From: Globisporangium splendens
Lineage: Eukaryota; Oomycota; Peronosporomycetes; Pythiales; Pythiaceae
NCBI GenBank assembly: GCA_006386115.1
Contig: VFIW01000012.1
Span: 764,371 to 828,370 of the forward strand
DNA: 64,000 nt
Direction of reading: 5' to 3'
Shown: in pieces, positions 13,602 to 27,073 of the stretch
Layout of the letters: every line of letters starts with the position of its first letter
Position numbering within the stretch: position 1 is the first letter of the stretch
Made by a program: the position numbers and the translations under genes
The notes under the pieces: generated by a model
What the model was told of the DNA's origin: nothing
The model's database searches: none
What the model saw: the letters and a program-made list of their open reading frames with translations, nothing else

Positions 13602-15344
13602 ATGTTGAGGGGTATCAGGGACGCTCTTGTCGGAAGAAATGAGAATGCGTGGAGGAACCCGACATTCTGCTGCTTGAGCTCCTCGGTGCACGAAGCAAAG
13701 AGAGAGAGCGCCATGGCCTCGTGCAGCGCGGCGACGTCCGCACCAGCGGCAGCAGCACCGCTCTCGAACTCCTCCACGTACAGCGACGTAAGCAGCGCGC
13801 CATCGTCGTCCTCATCTATTTCACAAATGGCAGGCGTGCTGCGCGTGGACGTGCTGAGCGCGCAGAACCTGCCACCGGCGATCTTGGGCAGTTTGCTGAA
13901 ATGGACGCCGAGTTACTCGAACCCGTATGTGGTCGTGTCGCTCGCGAACCAGCAGTTCGTGTCCACGTTCAAGGAGAAGACGCTGAACCCGACGTGGAAG
14001 GAGCAGGGCGAACTGCTCGTGCCGCTGCCATCGGAGCAGGAGATCGTCGAGACCATGGGCGTGATTGGCGGCGCGTCGGGCAAGAAGAGCAGCAGTGATA
14101 TGAATGCGATCGCGGCAGCGAAATTGGGGGAAAGCAAATCGTTCGGTCGTCACCGACGAGAGTTCCACGCGTGCTCACCAGAACTGATTGTGCAAGTGTT
14201 TCACCGAGTGGACGATGGGAAAGCTGCTGCAGCAGGTGCGTCGTCTGCGAATCAAGAAGCGCAGGAAGACAAGTTACTGGGCAGCATCGTTGTGCCGTTG
14301 CTTCCGTGTCTGATGTCACCCTCGTCAAGCCATCGTGCGTGGTATCCGCTTTCCAGTGAAGATCGCCACGATGCGGGACAAATCCAACTCGCATTGCACT
14401 TCGATGTGGGAGGCATCACGCCAATTAAAGGCGACTTCATTCGACTAGCAGGCTTTGGCGGCATGGAGTACTACTCCAAGGCCATTCCTGCTGGTGCGCG
14501 GCTCGAAGTCGTCGAGACCTATCAAGACCAAGTGCTTGCCCAGTACAAGAGTATCGAAGGCTGGATGCTGTCGTTTGAGTTTCACCGGAATCTGGTGCAC
14601 GTCGTGCATCGTCCGTCAATTTTGCGGGAGGCACATACGCAATTGCACGGACAAATCACTCGAGTTCGGCAGTCGCGGATGATACAACGAGCTCATGGAT
14701 TATGGCTCGCGATCCCCGAAAGTCCGCGGAAGCAAGCACTGCAGACGTACCAGTTCACGCTGTTTTCCGGTGCGCTGCTCTACGAGACGCTATCGAAAAG
14801 CATAAGCGAGACGTTTGCTCATGGTCTCAACTCCGGTGTCGTGGTGTGCAAGGCAACTGGGAGCGACGCGTACTCGAAGTTCAAGGAGGAGTTTCTGCGC
14901 CTCTATTGGATACCAGGCTTTTTCGATAACCTGGACCACGAAGGCGTTGACTGCGGTCCGAAAAAGGCGCGTGGAAAGATTTTTTTGGCGTTCACGCTGG
15001 AAGATTTGGTGGCGCAGGAGCGCGACAGCGACGAAAACAACTCGGAAGAAGGCTACAATGAGGACATGGACGAAGACGAAGACGAGTTTGAGGAAGACGT
15101 GTGTCCTGAGCAGCTCATCTGTCCGATCACGGGGTGCCCGATGGTGGATCCAGTGGTCGCGGCCGATGGACACACGTACGACCGCGAGGCGATCCTGCAC
15201 TGGTTCTCGAACAGCGACATCTCGCCGCTGACGGGCATGCACATGCCGACGACGCAGGTGTTCCCGAACTTCACGCTGCGCAAGCTCTCGGAGGAGTTTC
15301 AGGTCGCGCATCGGCGGAACGCCGCGGCGTCGCGACGGCGCTGA
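13602..15344 (+). CDS. C2-domain / U-box protein, probable E3 ubiquitin ligase
   Basis: Predicted 580 aa single-exon protein. An N-terminal C2-like domain starts at about residue 77 (MAGVLRVDVLSAQNLPPAIL) and reaches TLNPTWKEQGELLVPLP, indicating calcium- or lipid-dependent membrane binding. The middle third has no domain I recognise. An acidic tract (about residues 470-500) precedes a C-terminal U-box at about 501-570, reading CPEQLICPITGCPMVDPVV, ADGHTYDREAI and the SPLTG loop, which recruits E2 enzymes. The ATG at 13713 (MASCSAATS) has better start context than 13602, so the first 37 residues are uncertain. The C2 plus U-box pairing suggests membrane-targeted ubiquitylation, which is inference. 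Confidence 0.85.
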   Translation: MLRGIRDALVGRNENAWRNPTFCCLSSSVHEAKRESAMASCSAATSAPAAAAPLSNSSTYSDVSSAPSSSSSISQMAGVLRVDVLSAQNLPPAILGSLLKWTPSYSNPYVVVSLANQQFVSTFKEKTLNPTWKEQGELLVPLPSEQEIVETMGVIGGASGKKSSSDMNAIAAAKLGESKSFGRHRREFHACSPELIVQVFHRVDDGKAAAAGASSANQEAQEDKLLGSIVVPLLPCLMSPSSSHRAWYPLSSEDRHDAGQIQLALHFDVGGITPIKGDFIRLAGFGGMEYYSKAIPAGARLEVVETYQDQVLAQYKSIEGWMLSFEFHRNLVHVVHRPSILREAHTQLHGQITRVRQSRMIQRAHGLWLAIPESPRKQALQTYQFTLFSGALLYETLSKSISETFAHGLNSGVVVCKATGSDAYSKFKEEFLRLYWIPGFFDNLDHEGVDCGPKKARGKIFLAFTLEDLVAQERDSDENNSEEGYNEDMDEDEDEFEEDVCPEQLICPITGCPMVDPVVAADGHTYDREAILHWFSNSDISPLTGMHMPTTQVFPNFTLRKLSEEFQVAHRRNAAASRRR

Positions 15345-15740
15345 GCTGCCAGTGCGTTTTCTGCCTCTTGCTGTATCTGAGTAGCCCCATTTTGTGCATT
15401 TTTTCTTCTGGGCCAATGTGGTTTGTACATGTCATCATATCCCCTTTTGCATGACTATTGAAGTCCCCCAACACTTTCTAAAGTCGCGTTAAACCAAAGA
15501 TTTCATTTCGGTAATTCGTTTTGCGTGCTCAACAAAATATGGCTCCATAAACTTTGAGAAGAGATTCTTTAGTCAATTATAACGCTAGAGATTATACCAC
15601 GTTGAACAGTCTGTGTTGCGCGGAAATCAACTGTCTGAACTTTTCGTTCTGGCGCCATTTATCAGATTAGACAGGATAACCCCCTTTCCGAGATTTGATA
15701 GAAAGAAAACGAGGGGGAACAGTCCAAAAAGTGCACCAGA
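15345..15740. other. Intergenic spacer
   Basis: 396 bp between two + strand genes with no supported feature. It must contain the 3' end of the C2/U-box transcript and the promoter of the VTT gene. Confidence 0.4.
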
Positions 15741-16574
15741 ATGCGCAACTCGGCTGGCAAGGACGCTGCTGCTGCGTCCACGATGCCGTCGCCGCCTTCT
15801 TCTACTACCGACGGCCCCGAGTGGAAGCGCGACGTGAAGATCCTCGCGTGCATCCTGCTCGCGTCCACGCTGCTGCTCGCCGTCGCGCTCTACGTGCTCG
15901 TGGTCTCGGTGCTGAGCGACGCCGAGTGGGAGAAGCTGCGCCTGCCGACTTCGCTCGAGGCCGCGCAGCAACTGGGGGAAGCGCTCAAGTCGTTTGCCAC
16001 ACGCTCGAACGGCCGACTGCTCGTCGCGCATATGTGCTGCTACCTGTACCTGCAGACGTTTGCGATCCCCGGCACGGTGTTCTTCAATTTGCTGGGCGGC
16101 GCGCTGTTTGGCATCGCATGGGGATTCCCGCTATGTTTGTCGTACAATACGCTGGGCTCGGTGTTCATGTACCTGCTGTCAAAGCACTTCGGAAAGCGTG
16201 CGGTGCTGCATTTATTTCCGGAGAAGCTCGGCAAGTTGCGCGGCATGATCGATTCGCACCGCGATGACCTGGGGCTCTACATGATCTTCTTGCGCGTGTT
16301 CCCGTTCACGCCGAACTGGTTCATCAACATGGCGTCGCCGCACTTGGAGATCCCGTTGCTCCAATTCACAGTGGGTCCACTCGTGGGGCTCATCCCGTAC
16401 AACTTCCTGAGCTGCAAGGCGGGTCTGATCCTGAGTTCGCTCCGCTCCAAGGGCGACATCATCGACACGCCTACGACGGTGCAGCTGATCGCCGTCGCGA
16501 TCGTTGGTGCCATCGTGCTTCCGAGACTCAAGAAACGATTCGCGGCGGCACCTCCATCGCCAAAGCGAGACTAA
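15741..16574 (+). CDS. VTT-domain (TMEM41/TMEM64/DedA-like) membrane protein
   Basis: 277 aa polytopic protein. After a short polar N-terminus and a first membrane segment (ILACILLASTLLLAVALYVL), the VTT core follows. It reads FAIPGTVFFNLLGGALFG, a glycine-rich re-entrant segment, LGSVFMYLLSKHFGKR, then the conserved FLRVFPFTPNWFINMASPHL and GPLVGLIPYNFLSCKAG. In animals TMEM41B and VMP1 are ER lipid scramblases needed for autophagy and lipoprotein export. Prokaryotic DedA proteins act in lipid-carrier recycling. A scramblase-like role here is inferred from family membership. The frame is intact. Confidence 0.9.
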   Translation: MRNSAGKDAAAASTMPSPPSSTTDGPEWKRDVKILACILLASTLLLAVALYVLVVSVLSDAEWEKLRLPTSLEAAQQLGEALKSFATRSNGRLLVAHMCCYLYLQTFAIPGTVFFNLLGGALFGIAWGFPLCLSYNTLGSVFMYLLSKHFGKRAVLHLFPEKLGKLRGMIDSHRDDLGLYMIFLRVFPFTPNWFINMASPHLEIPLLQFTVGPLVGLIPYNFLSCKAGLILSSLRSKGDIIDTPTTVQLIAVAIVGAIVLPRLKKRFAAAPPSPKRD

Positions 16575-16804
16575 AGCGCTAGTAAGTCCCTCATAGTTTC
16601 TTTCATAGTAGGTTTCTCTTGGTTTTATTTTCTCGACGTGTATGCTGTCGAACGCGGTGGCTGCTCAAGCAAAGCAAATGATTTGGAAAGTGGTATCGTA
16701 TCAAGCAACGCAGACGGCGAAAACATACTAATCTGGATGCAATTTGTATTTTAGTTTCGCAGGCTCACGATAAAGCAATAAATAAATGATCCTGCTGAGC
16801 AATG

Positions 16805-18325
16805 CTACTTGGAGCTGGCGATAGATTGCTGGTACCTTTCCCGCAATTGCTCAATCTGGATGCGCTTCAGTGGCAATCGGAACGCCGCCACCAGCACTTC
16901 TTCCGTGTCCACCTGCAAGCAAATATGAAAAATCACGAGCATGGTCAGCAATTTGCACAGCCTCCAGGTCTCACACAGATGACAACTCCTACTTTGGTCG
17001 GCAGTTCGCGGAAAAACTCCATGATGCCTTCGAATTTGATCGACAACAGCGTTTCTAGAGGCACACAAATATAACGACACCAAATGTCAGTATCAACGTC
17101 AAAGTACATCAGCATGGGGCTAATCATGAGAAAAGCGACTTCACTTTGTGAGATCTTCATCAACGCCAGCGCGACACGGAAGATGATCTTCCAGCCCTCG
17201 TAGAGAAACATATCCCAGACCCGCGTCACGAACTCAAATGGGAAGTTGTACGTGAGCAGCGTGATGAACCATTGCGTAAGGTACATCGTCGGGTGCAAAC
17301 CCTCAGACTCCAAGTGCTTGGCGACCTGCGGCATCAATTGCTCCATGAGCTTTTCGAAGATGTAGATCAGCTCGGGCACTTTGGGCATTCGCGGCCGATA
17401 CAAATTGGCGAGATCGTAGCGTTTGTGGTTCAGGCACGCCACCAAATGCCAGAACGATTGCTCCTCGGGCATGTAGCTGAGAAACATGGCTGAGAGGAAG
17501 CCCATGCCCTGGCAGTACCCGACTTCCGGATCATGCAGCGAGTACACCTTGAGCACATTCATGAGCGCGCACTGCCCCAACGAGGTTCGCTCATTGAACA
17601 GATAGTGCTTGGGGAACGTGCGTCCAATGTCCCGCGCGATGGTTTCTTCACACGGCGCCTGCTTGGATTGCAGGAATTCATGGTACACACCCGGATTGTT
17701 GATCATCATCTGCATCGAGCCCACGAGGTGGCACCACACTCGACCGCGCAGCGCTTCGGGGATCCCCTTCCGAATGCGTTTCTTGAGAATCGCCGCGTCC
17801 TTGAGCTGGCATCTAACGAGCAAATAGACAGAGAGGAAGATGAGGAAGACCCCGACACTTTAATCACTCGAGGTAGAGAAATGAGACGCACACTTCCCAG
17901 TCTTCGAGCTGTTTGCCGATCATCTTCACCCATTTCTGCGTGCGGCGGTTCTCCAACCAGACCGCCGTCTTCTGCGAGTTTCTGCGAGTGTTCAGCCGCG
18001 CCTTTATTGTAGCGTCTGCATGCACATAGTCGTGGGTTCAGGTCAATGCGTTTACGGGTTGGATCCACAAGCAGGCTCATACTAAAGTCAAGACGCACTT
18101 GTCGGAGATGAGAAACCCATAGCGATCGATGGGAAGACGAGGGAACGCCACGGGGGACGTCATCTTGGTCGCCATGACACTCATCTCGTCGCCATGCTCT
18201 CCCTCCATCTTCTTCACCATCGCATTATGCTCCTCCTCCTCATTCGATCCAGTTTCAGCAGCACATGGGGACTCTGAAGGCACTGTGACCACATGCAGGC
18301 TCTCGAGGCGCTGCGGCTTCTTCAT
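16805..18325 (-). CDS. TBC-domain Rab GTPase-activating protein
   Basis: Accelerates GTP hydrolysis by a Rab GTPase in vesicle traffic. Clear exons are 16805-16912, 16993-17812 and 17892 to about 18015, with a 5' exon from about 18071 to ATG 18325. The TBC domain reads GIPEALRGRVWCHLVGS, then the arginine finger TIARDIGRTFPKH and the glutamine finger in VGYCQGMGFLSAMFL, so both catalytic residues are present. It continues with the usual C-terminal helices to TRVWDMFLYEGWKIIFRVAL. The N-terminal exon has MKKPQRLESLHVV, an acidic stretch and IDRYGFLISDK. The junction between the first two coding exons is uncertain because no donor/acceptor pair near 18015-18070 is clearly best. The 3' end converges with the VTT gene. 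Confidence 0.88.
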
Positions 18326-19974
18326 GATTGCTGCAAATAGAGCAAGTGGGCGTGTCGGTGATCTTTGCCACATATACACAGAGAAGAGATTCAGCATATA
18401 AGAGCATGTTCCCTCCATCCGGCGTTCTTAGCGCTCTTTCCGATGCCCAGACATTAAATGTATCTATATCATCGATGCGGATATAGATACGCTTTTTTTC
18501 TGATAAGAGCGTGAGGTAAGGCAGCGCATTTATTAATATGAAGGCGAGACCAGGTTGAAGTAGTCAGATTGGTGACTGAATCCATCTGTGGCCACTCTCT
18601 GACTTGATCTTACAGTCAGTAGTGTCGTAGAAGCCGCCACCAGACCATCCAACTCAGGTGGCGACTTCTACATACAAGGATCGAGTCTGGCTGGGTACTG
18701 GACACGGATGGAGGCGGCTTCACGAGCAGATAGCGTGTGGTGACGCAGAGGATACGTGCGGATGCATGACTCCTACACGATGGTGGCATGAGAGCAGTGG
18801 ATCTGATGCTGTAGAAAAATAGCGCAGAGCTACGCAGCAACGTCTTTGTCTTGCAGGTGCATCCACATGATACGTTACACACGCGACCCAGATCCTCCAA
18901 AAGTGTATGTTGTGTGACAATAGCACTGACTTTCGGAGCTTCTTGCAACCCGTTGCACTGTTCCAACTTTACCATCGCACACTCTCGTCAACTGGACTCA
19001 CACAACCGTATATGCACCATCATGCAAACGCAGCTATCCACCCAGTCAATTTCAAATCACGCCTTCCTTCCTATCTCAGTGGCTGGCTGGCAGACGCGAG
19101 CTTGGAGCTGGTGCATGGCAGCGGGGGTTATGAATGTCTCTTGTGTTGAGAACCGATTATGACCACACAGATGGACGTGGTCTGACTCTTGTACCCATCT
19201 TGCCTCTTCCCGCGCTGACTCTTTTTTCTTGAGCGCATACTTTCTGTACACATACAACACAGACAGTCCAACCGACTGCGACATGTGCCGCATTGCAATG
19301 ATGTAGTTGAGCCACCTGATGCTCCACTTGCTCATTGCTCGCGTGAAGCAAACCTGAGTTGACAATCGATTACAGCATCCGCTGTGTAGCGCATCAGCAG
19401 CAACCTGCATACGTATGATAAAAGAGATTTCTCGAACACCTACCTTTGATCTCTGTTTGCATCAAAATGCGATTCAGGTCAGCACCATTATCTACTGAGA
19501 GACCATGTCGCACACACGATAGTGCTATATGCTGCAGAGTGTGCAGCCAGCCAATAGTGCACTTGGCAAGTAGATCACTGGACACTTCATGCGCCTGTGG
19601 CATGCATCTATTCCGCCTCTCTCAGCCATTCGATAGTCGGCAGCAGTCCGTTCAAGGTTTGCCGCTGCTCCATGGCGTCCAGTGAACGCCATTTAGTACT
19701 GTAAGTAAAGTGCAGGTTGGGAGCAGAAATGGATCCAGTCGCGGATCCTTTTCGAAAATGACACGCAGCGTAAAAACCAGCGCTGCGATACGCCCGCGAG
19801 ACCAGGCACTTGGAAAAGATCGAGGATCTGCAATGGACACAAAATATCCATTCCCATATCCGTCGAGTCTTCATGTCGACACAAATACCGGTATTCGGCC
19901 GCCAAAGCGATTTGTCCATGACACGCTCAATAGAGGCTTGTCTTTTTGCCACAGTCACTGTTGAAGTTGATAAT
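18326..19974. other. Gene-poor spacer, possible unrecognised coding remnants
   Basis: No family is recognisable. On the minus strand, open stretches at 19608-19958, 19394-19603 and 19157-19351 can be joined in part by a plausible intron (GTAGGT donor near 19430, acceptor near 19354), but two stops intervene. It could be a decayed or orphan gene. I do not call it one. Confidence 0.3.
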
Positions 19975-19982
19975 TAGACAGG

Positions 19983-21182
19983 CAGGGTGCTTAAAACTAG
20001 GCATCGGTCACAGAAAAGGGCCAGAATACCTATTCCTGGATTTCCAAAATGCCTAGAATAAACTGATGGGTACGCTATTTCACACAGCATAAATGTGTGT
20101 GACAAACTGTTGCTTGATGCATCCAAGCGTCGATCAGTTTCCGCAGCGTCACGACGGTGTTCATGATGTTCGATGACGCTACCAGAAACATGAAACTTGG
20201 AAACCTGAGTCCTCTGTCGGCTTGTGTGCACGCGCCATATACCGTGGCTGCCAACTCAACTGCTCTTAAGCATACGTGTCGGCTTTTTCGATCGACACTA
20301 GGTGTCACATAGATCTCGTTCACAAGAGCCCATGATTCCACCATACAGCTACTCTCCTTACGCTACGGCTCGCTTGGAATTGGCCCACGAAATTGAGTTT
20401 TTGTTGACTAATTACGTGTATTTGCTAGATTTTTTCAAATCGACAAGGGGTGTAACCAAGCTTGCGCACAGTGATGGTTGTGATTTCGGGCATGACTTCT
20501 CGCATCGAAAGATGCTTCAATTAGCTGCCATACAAAATGGTGACTGCACTTGATCAACACAACGCCTTCGACATGGACGAACAGCACCAACACAATGGCT
20601 GGTACAAATTGCGTACATATACCAGAATGCTTAAACGACGACACTGTTTTTGGCACCGTCGAGATGGTCAGTAAAGACGTATCTAACACCAAACTCTCGG
20701 TCTGTCGTGCACACCTTCGTCATCGAAAGTAGTCCTTGAGTGCAGCGACGCCACTTTGGCGATCTAGTCGAAACACATAAGGTTCAGTGAGCAATTTGAT
20801 GGCGCATCAGTTAGTGAGATCTGAATCAAAGACAAGGAAATGCTGGAGGAGAACAGCACACTTCATGCTGTCAATAATCGTATGGACATAGTTTCCAACA
20901 TGGCGAAGTTGACTGTGAACGAATGTTTGGATGGCTGCCGTTCATAGTTGAGTTGACAAACATTCCATCCGGAAACCATAACGTGAAAGAAGATTTTAGC
21001 GCTTTGGGACGCACATAAAACACGCACCGCAATCGCCTCACGAATATCGTTATGGTAGGAGAGGTGCAAGCGACCCATTTCTTCGACTTGGTTCATAGAA
21101 ACTGCCTAATCCTGGTTTTCTAAAACGCCTATATCTCCTGAAAATAGGTTCTGGGTTCAAAAACCTACTTTTAAGCACCCTG
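19983..21182. mobile_element. hAT-like non-autonomous DNA transposon, 1.2 kb
   Basis: The ends are inverted repeats: CAGGGTGCTTAAAA at 19983-19996 and its reverse complement (with one mismatch just inside) ending at 21182. The outermost CAGGG matches the usual hAT terminus. The flanking octamers TAGACAGG (19975-19982) and CAGATAGG (21183-21190) agree at 6 of 8 positions, as expected for an aged 8-bp hAT target duplication. The interior has no recognisable transposase, so it is either non-autonomous or decayed. Confidence 0.6.
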
Positions 21183-21190
21183 CAGATAGG

Positions 21191-22944
21191 GCATGGGGAC
21201 TTCAGTTCACTTTAGCGTCCCAGCTGGCGGACTGCATCTCAGGTTGGCTAATGTTCTGAAGAGGTCGGCGCTGTCAATTCGGAGCAACACATTAGACACG
21301 GTGCGGCCCATATGGTTCTCAGCAAAGAGCCAACCCTGACAGCTCGTCGTGTTGTCGTACCGGAGGAAAAAGGAGAGGGGGTCGGGAAGCTGCGCTTCAG
21401 TATGGCGTTGCAGACAGGAAAGACACTGCATTGAAGCCAAGCGTCATGGCGTTGGCATGCTTCGTCAGAGGGAAAACGTTTGTCTGATTTCCGCCTATTT
21501 ATCAGCACAGAGGAAGTCCCCTTAAGTTTCTTTTCTTTTTTTTTGGGGGGGGGGGTCTTTTGACGGCGGTTTCTGTATGTGGTCGGCACTGCTTCAGTTC
21601 ACGCCAGTGTGGCAGTCCGGCGGTCGGTTTCCTACGTCTCGGTCGCATGTGTGTTTCGAGAGAGATAGAGCATATGTATTTATATCGTTTGCCGTGTTCT
21701 TTCATCGCCTCTGACCTCACTTTTCTGGCCCCATGACGTTCCACCATTCAAGCTTTTCAGCTTGGTGTGGAGGACAACGCCAAACCTCCAAACCGTGACT
21801 TGGCACCACCTCACAGAAAGTCGACCCACTTCGTTCCAGAAGAAAATGGAGAAGAGCTTCAATGGGAGAAAGTGGCGAGCGGCTACACGAAGGGAAGGGA
21901 AGCCACAGCGGGAAGCCGCCAAAAAGAAGGCACTTGAAGCGTCGTCGATAGTGTCCCACTGTCCAACCGAGACTCAGAATGCACGGAATACTTGAATACC
22001 ATCATACAGTTTGAAACTAATTTCGTTGCAGATTATTGAGAGTGGGAAATGATTAACGAGAGACCTCTGATACCTGGTATGAGGATGAAAAGGAGATTGA
22101 TGGTGGAAGAATTGGAGGAGGGATCTTTCTTTTAATGCTGGACTGTGAGTGCTGTCTTGTGGGCATCTCGACGAGGCGGCAACGCGTTCTTCCCCTCCCT
22201 TCTTGCCAGTGGCTGCCACGTCATCTCGAGGGTTCTGTGTATGACTCACACGAAAAAGAAACACCATGCCAAAGCTGCAGACAAACACCGTAGCATAAAG
22301 GCGAATGAATGGCGGCATTGGGGTTCGGAGTATCGCAGAAAAAGAAAATCTCGCTGCGGCACTCGAGCAGAATGCGCTGTTTATGTTGGCTGTGATTGTT
22401 GTGTGCAGCATTTTCGTGAATCGAAAGAAATTCGGTTTATCTTTTGGGAGGACAAATGCGAGCAAGGTGGTGTCTGGTTAACTGACTGTCTTGTCTGCCT
22501 TTTCCTCTGCATATAAAACGCAAGTCTATTCCAGAAAATACTTCCGGATGAATATGCACGCGAGCGAACGACAGAGGCAGTTGCACCTGCTCTGCGGTTA
22601 GGCCTTGCTTTTATATTGGATTTTCAAAGGCGAGCGCGAGGTACAGTATCGATAATACAGTAGGAAGGCAAGGGGAGGGGGAGTTGTGAACGAAAGCCAC
22701 TGGCTGGTTTTTCTAGCGGGCGCGAGAGACCGTCCAGTGTGGCCACATCCATCAGCCGGTCGCTCCGCCTCCTGTTATTACACCGGCTTTTCATAGGCGG
22801 GCGGGGTCTGTCTCGCTTGATTTTCTCCCCTGCCTTATTATTTGTCAGTCCGAGTCACACACTCATTTGCGTATTTCCCACCGTTGGCATCGTTCATCTC
22901 CTTCTATTGACGGAACACTAAATACCAATACGACTAGTGTCGAG
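21191..22944. other. Intergenic, no supported gene
   Basis: Scattered open frames occur on both strands (for example 21974-22465 minus) with no recognisable motif. The region contains a T9G10 homopolymer junction at 21536-21554. The last few hundred bases should include the promoter of the next gene. Confidence 0.35.
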
Positions 22945-23958
22945 ATGTTGCCCACGACCAACAGCGCGCTGTTCTTCCAGGACGCCGAGACCACCACGGC
23001 CTCCAAGAAGCGCCGCCGCAGCATCGAGCCGTCGCTGGACGCGTCCAAGATCCTGAGCATGCCGCCGCTCGCGATGGCGGTCGAGACCGCAGTAGCATCG
23101 CCTGCGTACGTCGAAAAGTACGAAGCCAGCTCGCCGACATCGCCGGCCACCCTATCGAACGAAGATGCGGGGGCCGACGGCAACCTGATTCTCAGCACGT
23201 GCGACGAAGCGAGCGAGATCCTCGGTCGCAGTCTGATGGGACTGTCCCTGCAGCTCAAACTCAAGATGATCCTCATGGAAGCGTGGGCGTCGGATATGAA
23301 CAACGTCGTGATGGAACGGAGTCTGTTTAGCATTGCCAAGGAACTCGCGATCTTGAACGAAATGGGCGTGTACGAGCAAGACACGTGCGTGCGCTTCCTT
23401 CAACTCGCGCGCAACCGCATGGTGAACCTGCTCGCGCAATCGGAGCGACGCGAGACGATGCAGATGGAGGCGATGCAGATGTGGACGATGGCGCAGATGC
23501 AAGCACAGGAAAACATGTACTCGAGACCGAGCGACCCAACTGAGACCGAGTTCCCGCTGCTTACTGGATACGATGCTTCGAGTCGCGATATCGCAGTTTT
23601 GTGGAAGGCGATGATGATCGCGAAAGAGCGTGGCGCGCAACTTTGGCACGAGAACAAGCCTGAAGAAGCCCTGCCGTTCCTCGTGGCCGCGGATTCCTAC
23701 ATGAAGCGATTCACCCTCAAGTACCAGCGCCTGAAGATCGACCACGCGATGCTGGACACTTTCCAGTCGTTTTCCAACCCTGTTTCTGTCAAGTCTCCAA
23801 AGCGCAAGACGAACCGCGTTTCGTTTGTGGACGAGCCGGAAGTGCTTGGCATCGCCGACTCCAACGTGGACCGCAGCCCAATCAACCCAACGAAGCCCTC
23901 GAAGCTCGAGTCGCTGCTGCTCCGCACTTCGCGCGAGTTCCCAACGCCCCGCTTCTGA
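22945..23958 (+). CDS. Hypothetical protein with RVxF-type motif
   Basis: 337 aa from ATG 22945 (MLPTTNSALF). The frame is open a little further upstream but without an ATG. I do not recognise the family. Visible features are a basic KKRRR patch near residue 25 (possible nuclear signal), a helical middle part (LSLQLKLKMILMEAWASDM), a methionine- and glutamine-rich run (METMQMEAMQMWTMAQMQ-like), and TPR-like helices at AKERGAQLWHENKPEEALPF. Near the C-terminus NRVSFVDEP contains RVSF, a consensus protein phosphatase 1 docking motif. The MIT-like look of the AKERGAQLW helix is only a resemblance. Codon use matches the neighbouring genes and the frame is intact. Confidence 0.7.
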   Translation: MLPTTNSALFFQDAETTTASKKRRRSIEPSLDASKILSMPPLAMAVETAVASPAYVEKYEASSPTSPATLSNEDAGADGNLILSTCDEASEILGRSLMGLSLQLKLKMILMEAWASDMNNVVMERSLFSIAKELAILNEMGVYEQDTCVRFLQLARNRMVNLLAQSERRETMQMEAMQMWTMAQMQAQENMYSRPSDPTETEFPLLTGYDASSRDIAVLWKAMMIAKERGAQLWHENKPEEALPFLVAADSYMKRFTLKYQRLKIDHAMLDTFQSFSNPVSVKSPKRKTNRVSFVDEPEVLGIADSNVDRSPINPTKPSKLESLLLRTSREFPTPRF

Positions 23959-24495
23959 AGCAACACCGATAGACAGGCACTTGGTACGTTAGTAAGTTAA
24001 TTAGCGCTCTGTCAAAGAGAAGACAGAGCAACACAACCACAAACAACCATTAATTTATTCAAAAGCATGCAGCAAATTATTCACCACTCCATCTCCTGAT
24101 TTTACTCCTTGTCAGTTCTTCACTATGGTGCGCACACTGAAAAAAGAGATCGTACGCGAGGCTCAGGATAGATTCGAAATTCAGCATCTCACTTTTCTCG
24201 AAATGAAGTCGCGTTGTCGCAATGCATCTTTGTAAAGCATTCGAAACGAAGTCGATGGTACTGCCTCGATGTGTATTTTTATACGAAGAAGCTGATGTTG
24301 AGTCGAAATGCATCTATATATTGTTTGTTTGTTGTCTATAAAATTGGTATCCAGCACACGTGATGTGGCGAGAAGGGGGAAATCTAGATCTCTCTCTGTG
24401 CGTGGTTTAATGCGTACTGCTGGAATGCATGCATGCGCTAAGAAAAGGGGACCACGCTGTCGTATCTGGGCGTGTGTTGTTGGCATCTGAACTCT
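23959..24495. other. Convergent intergenic region
   Basis: Holds the 3' ends of the hypothetical gene (+) and the PHTF gene (-). No coding region or RNA gene is supported. Confidence 0.4.

Positions 24496-27073
<2,578 letters not shown>

Noticed and set aside
19157..19958. Possible multi-exon minus-strand gene in the gene-poor region
   Set aside because: Two stops, no recognisable domain and only one convincing intron. Recorded as spacer.
21974..22516. Overlapping frames of 163 and 123 codons on opposite strands
   Set aside because: No motif, low-complexity stretches, and neither strand favoured.
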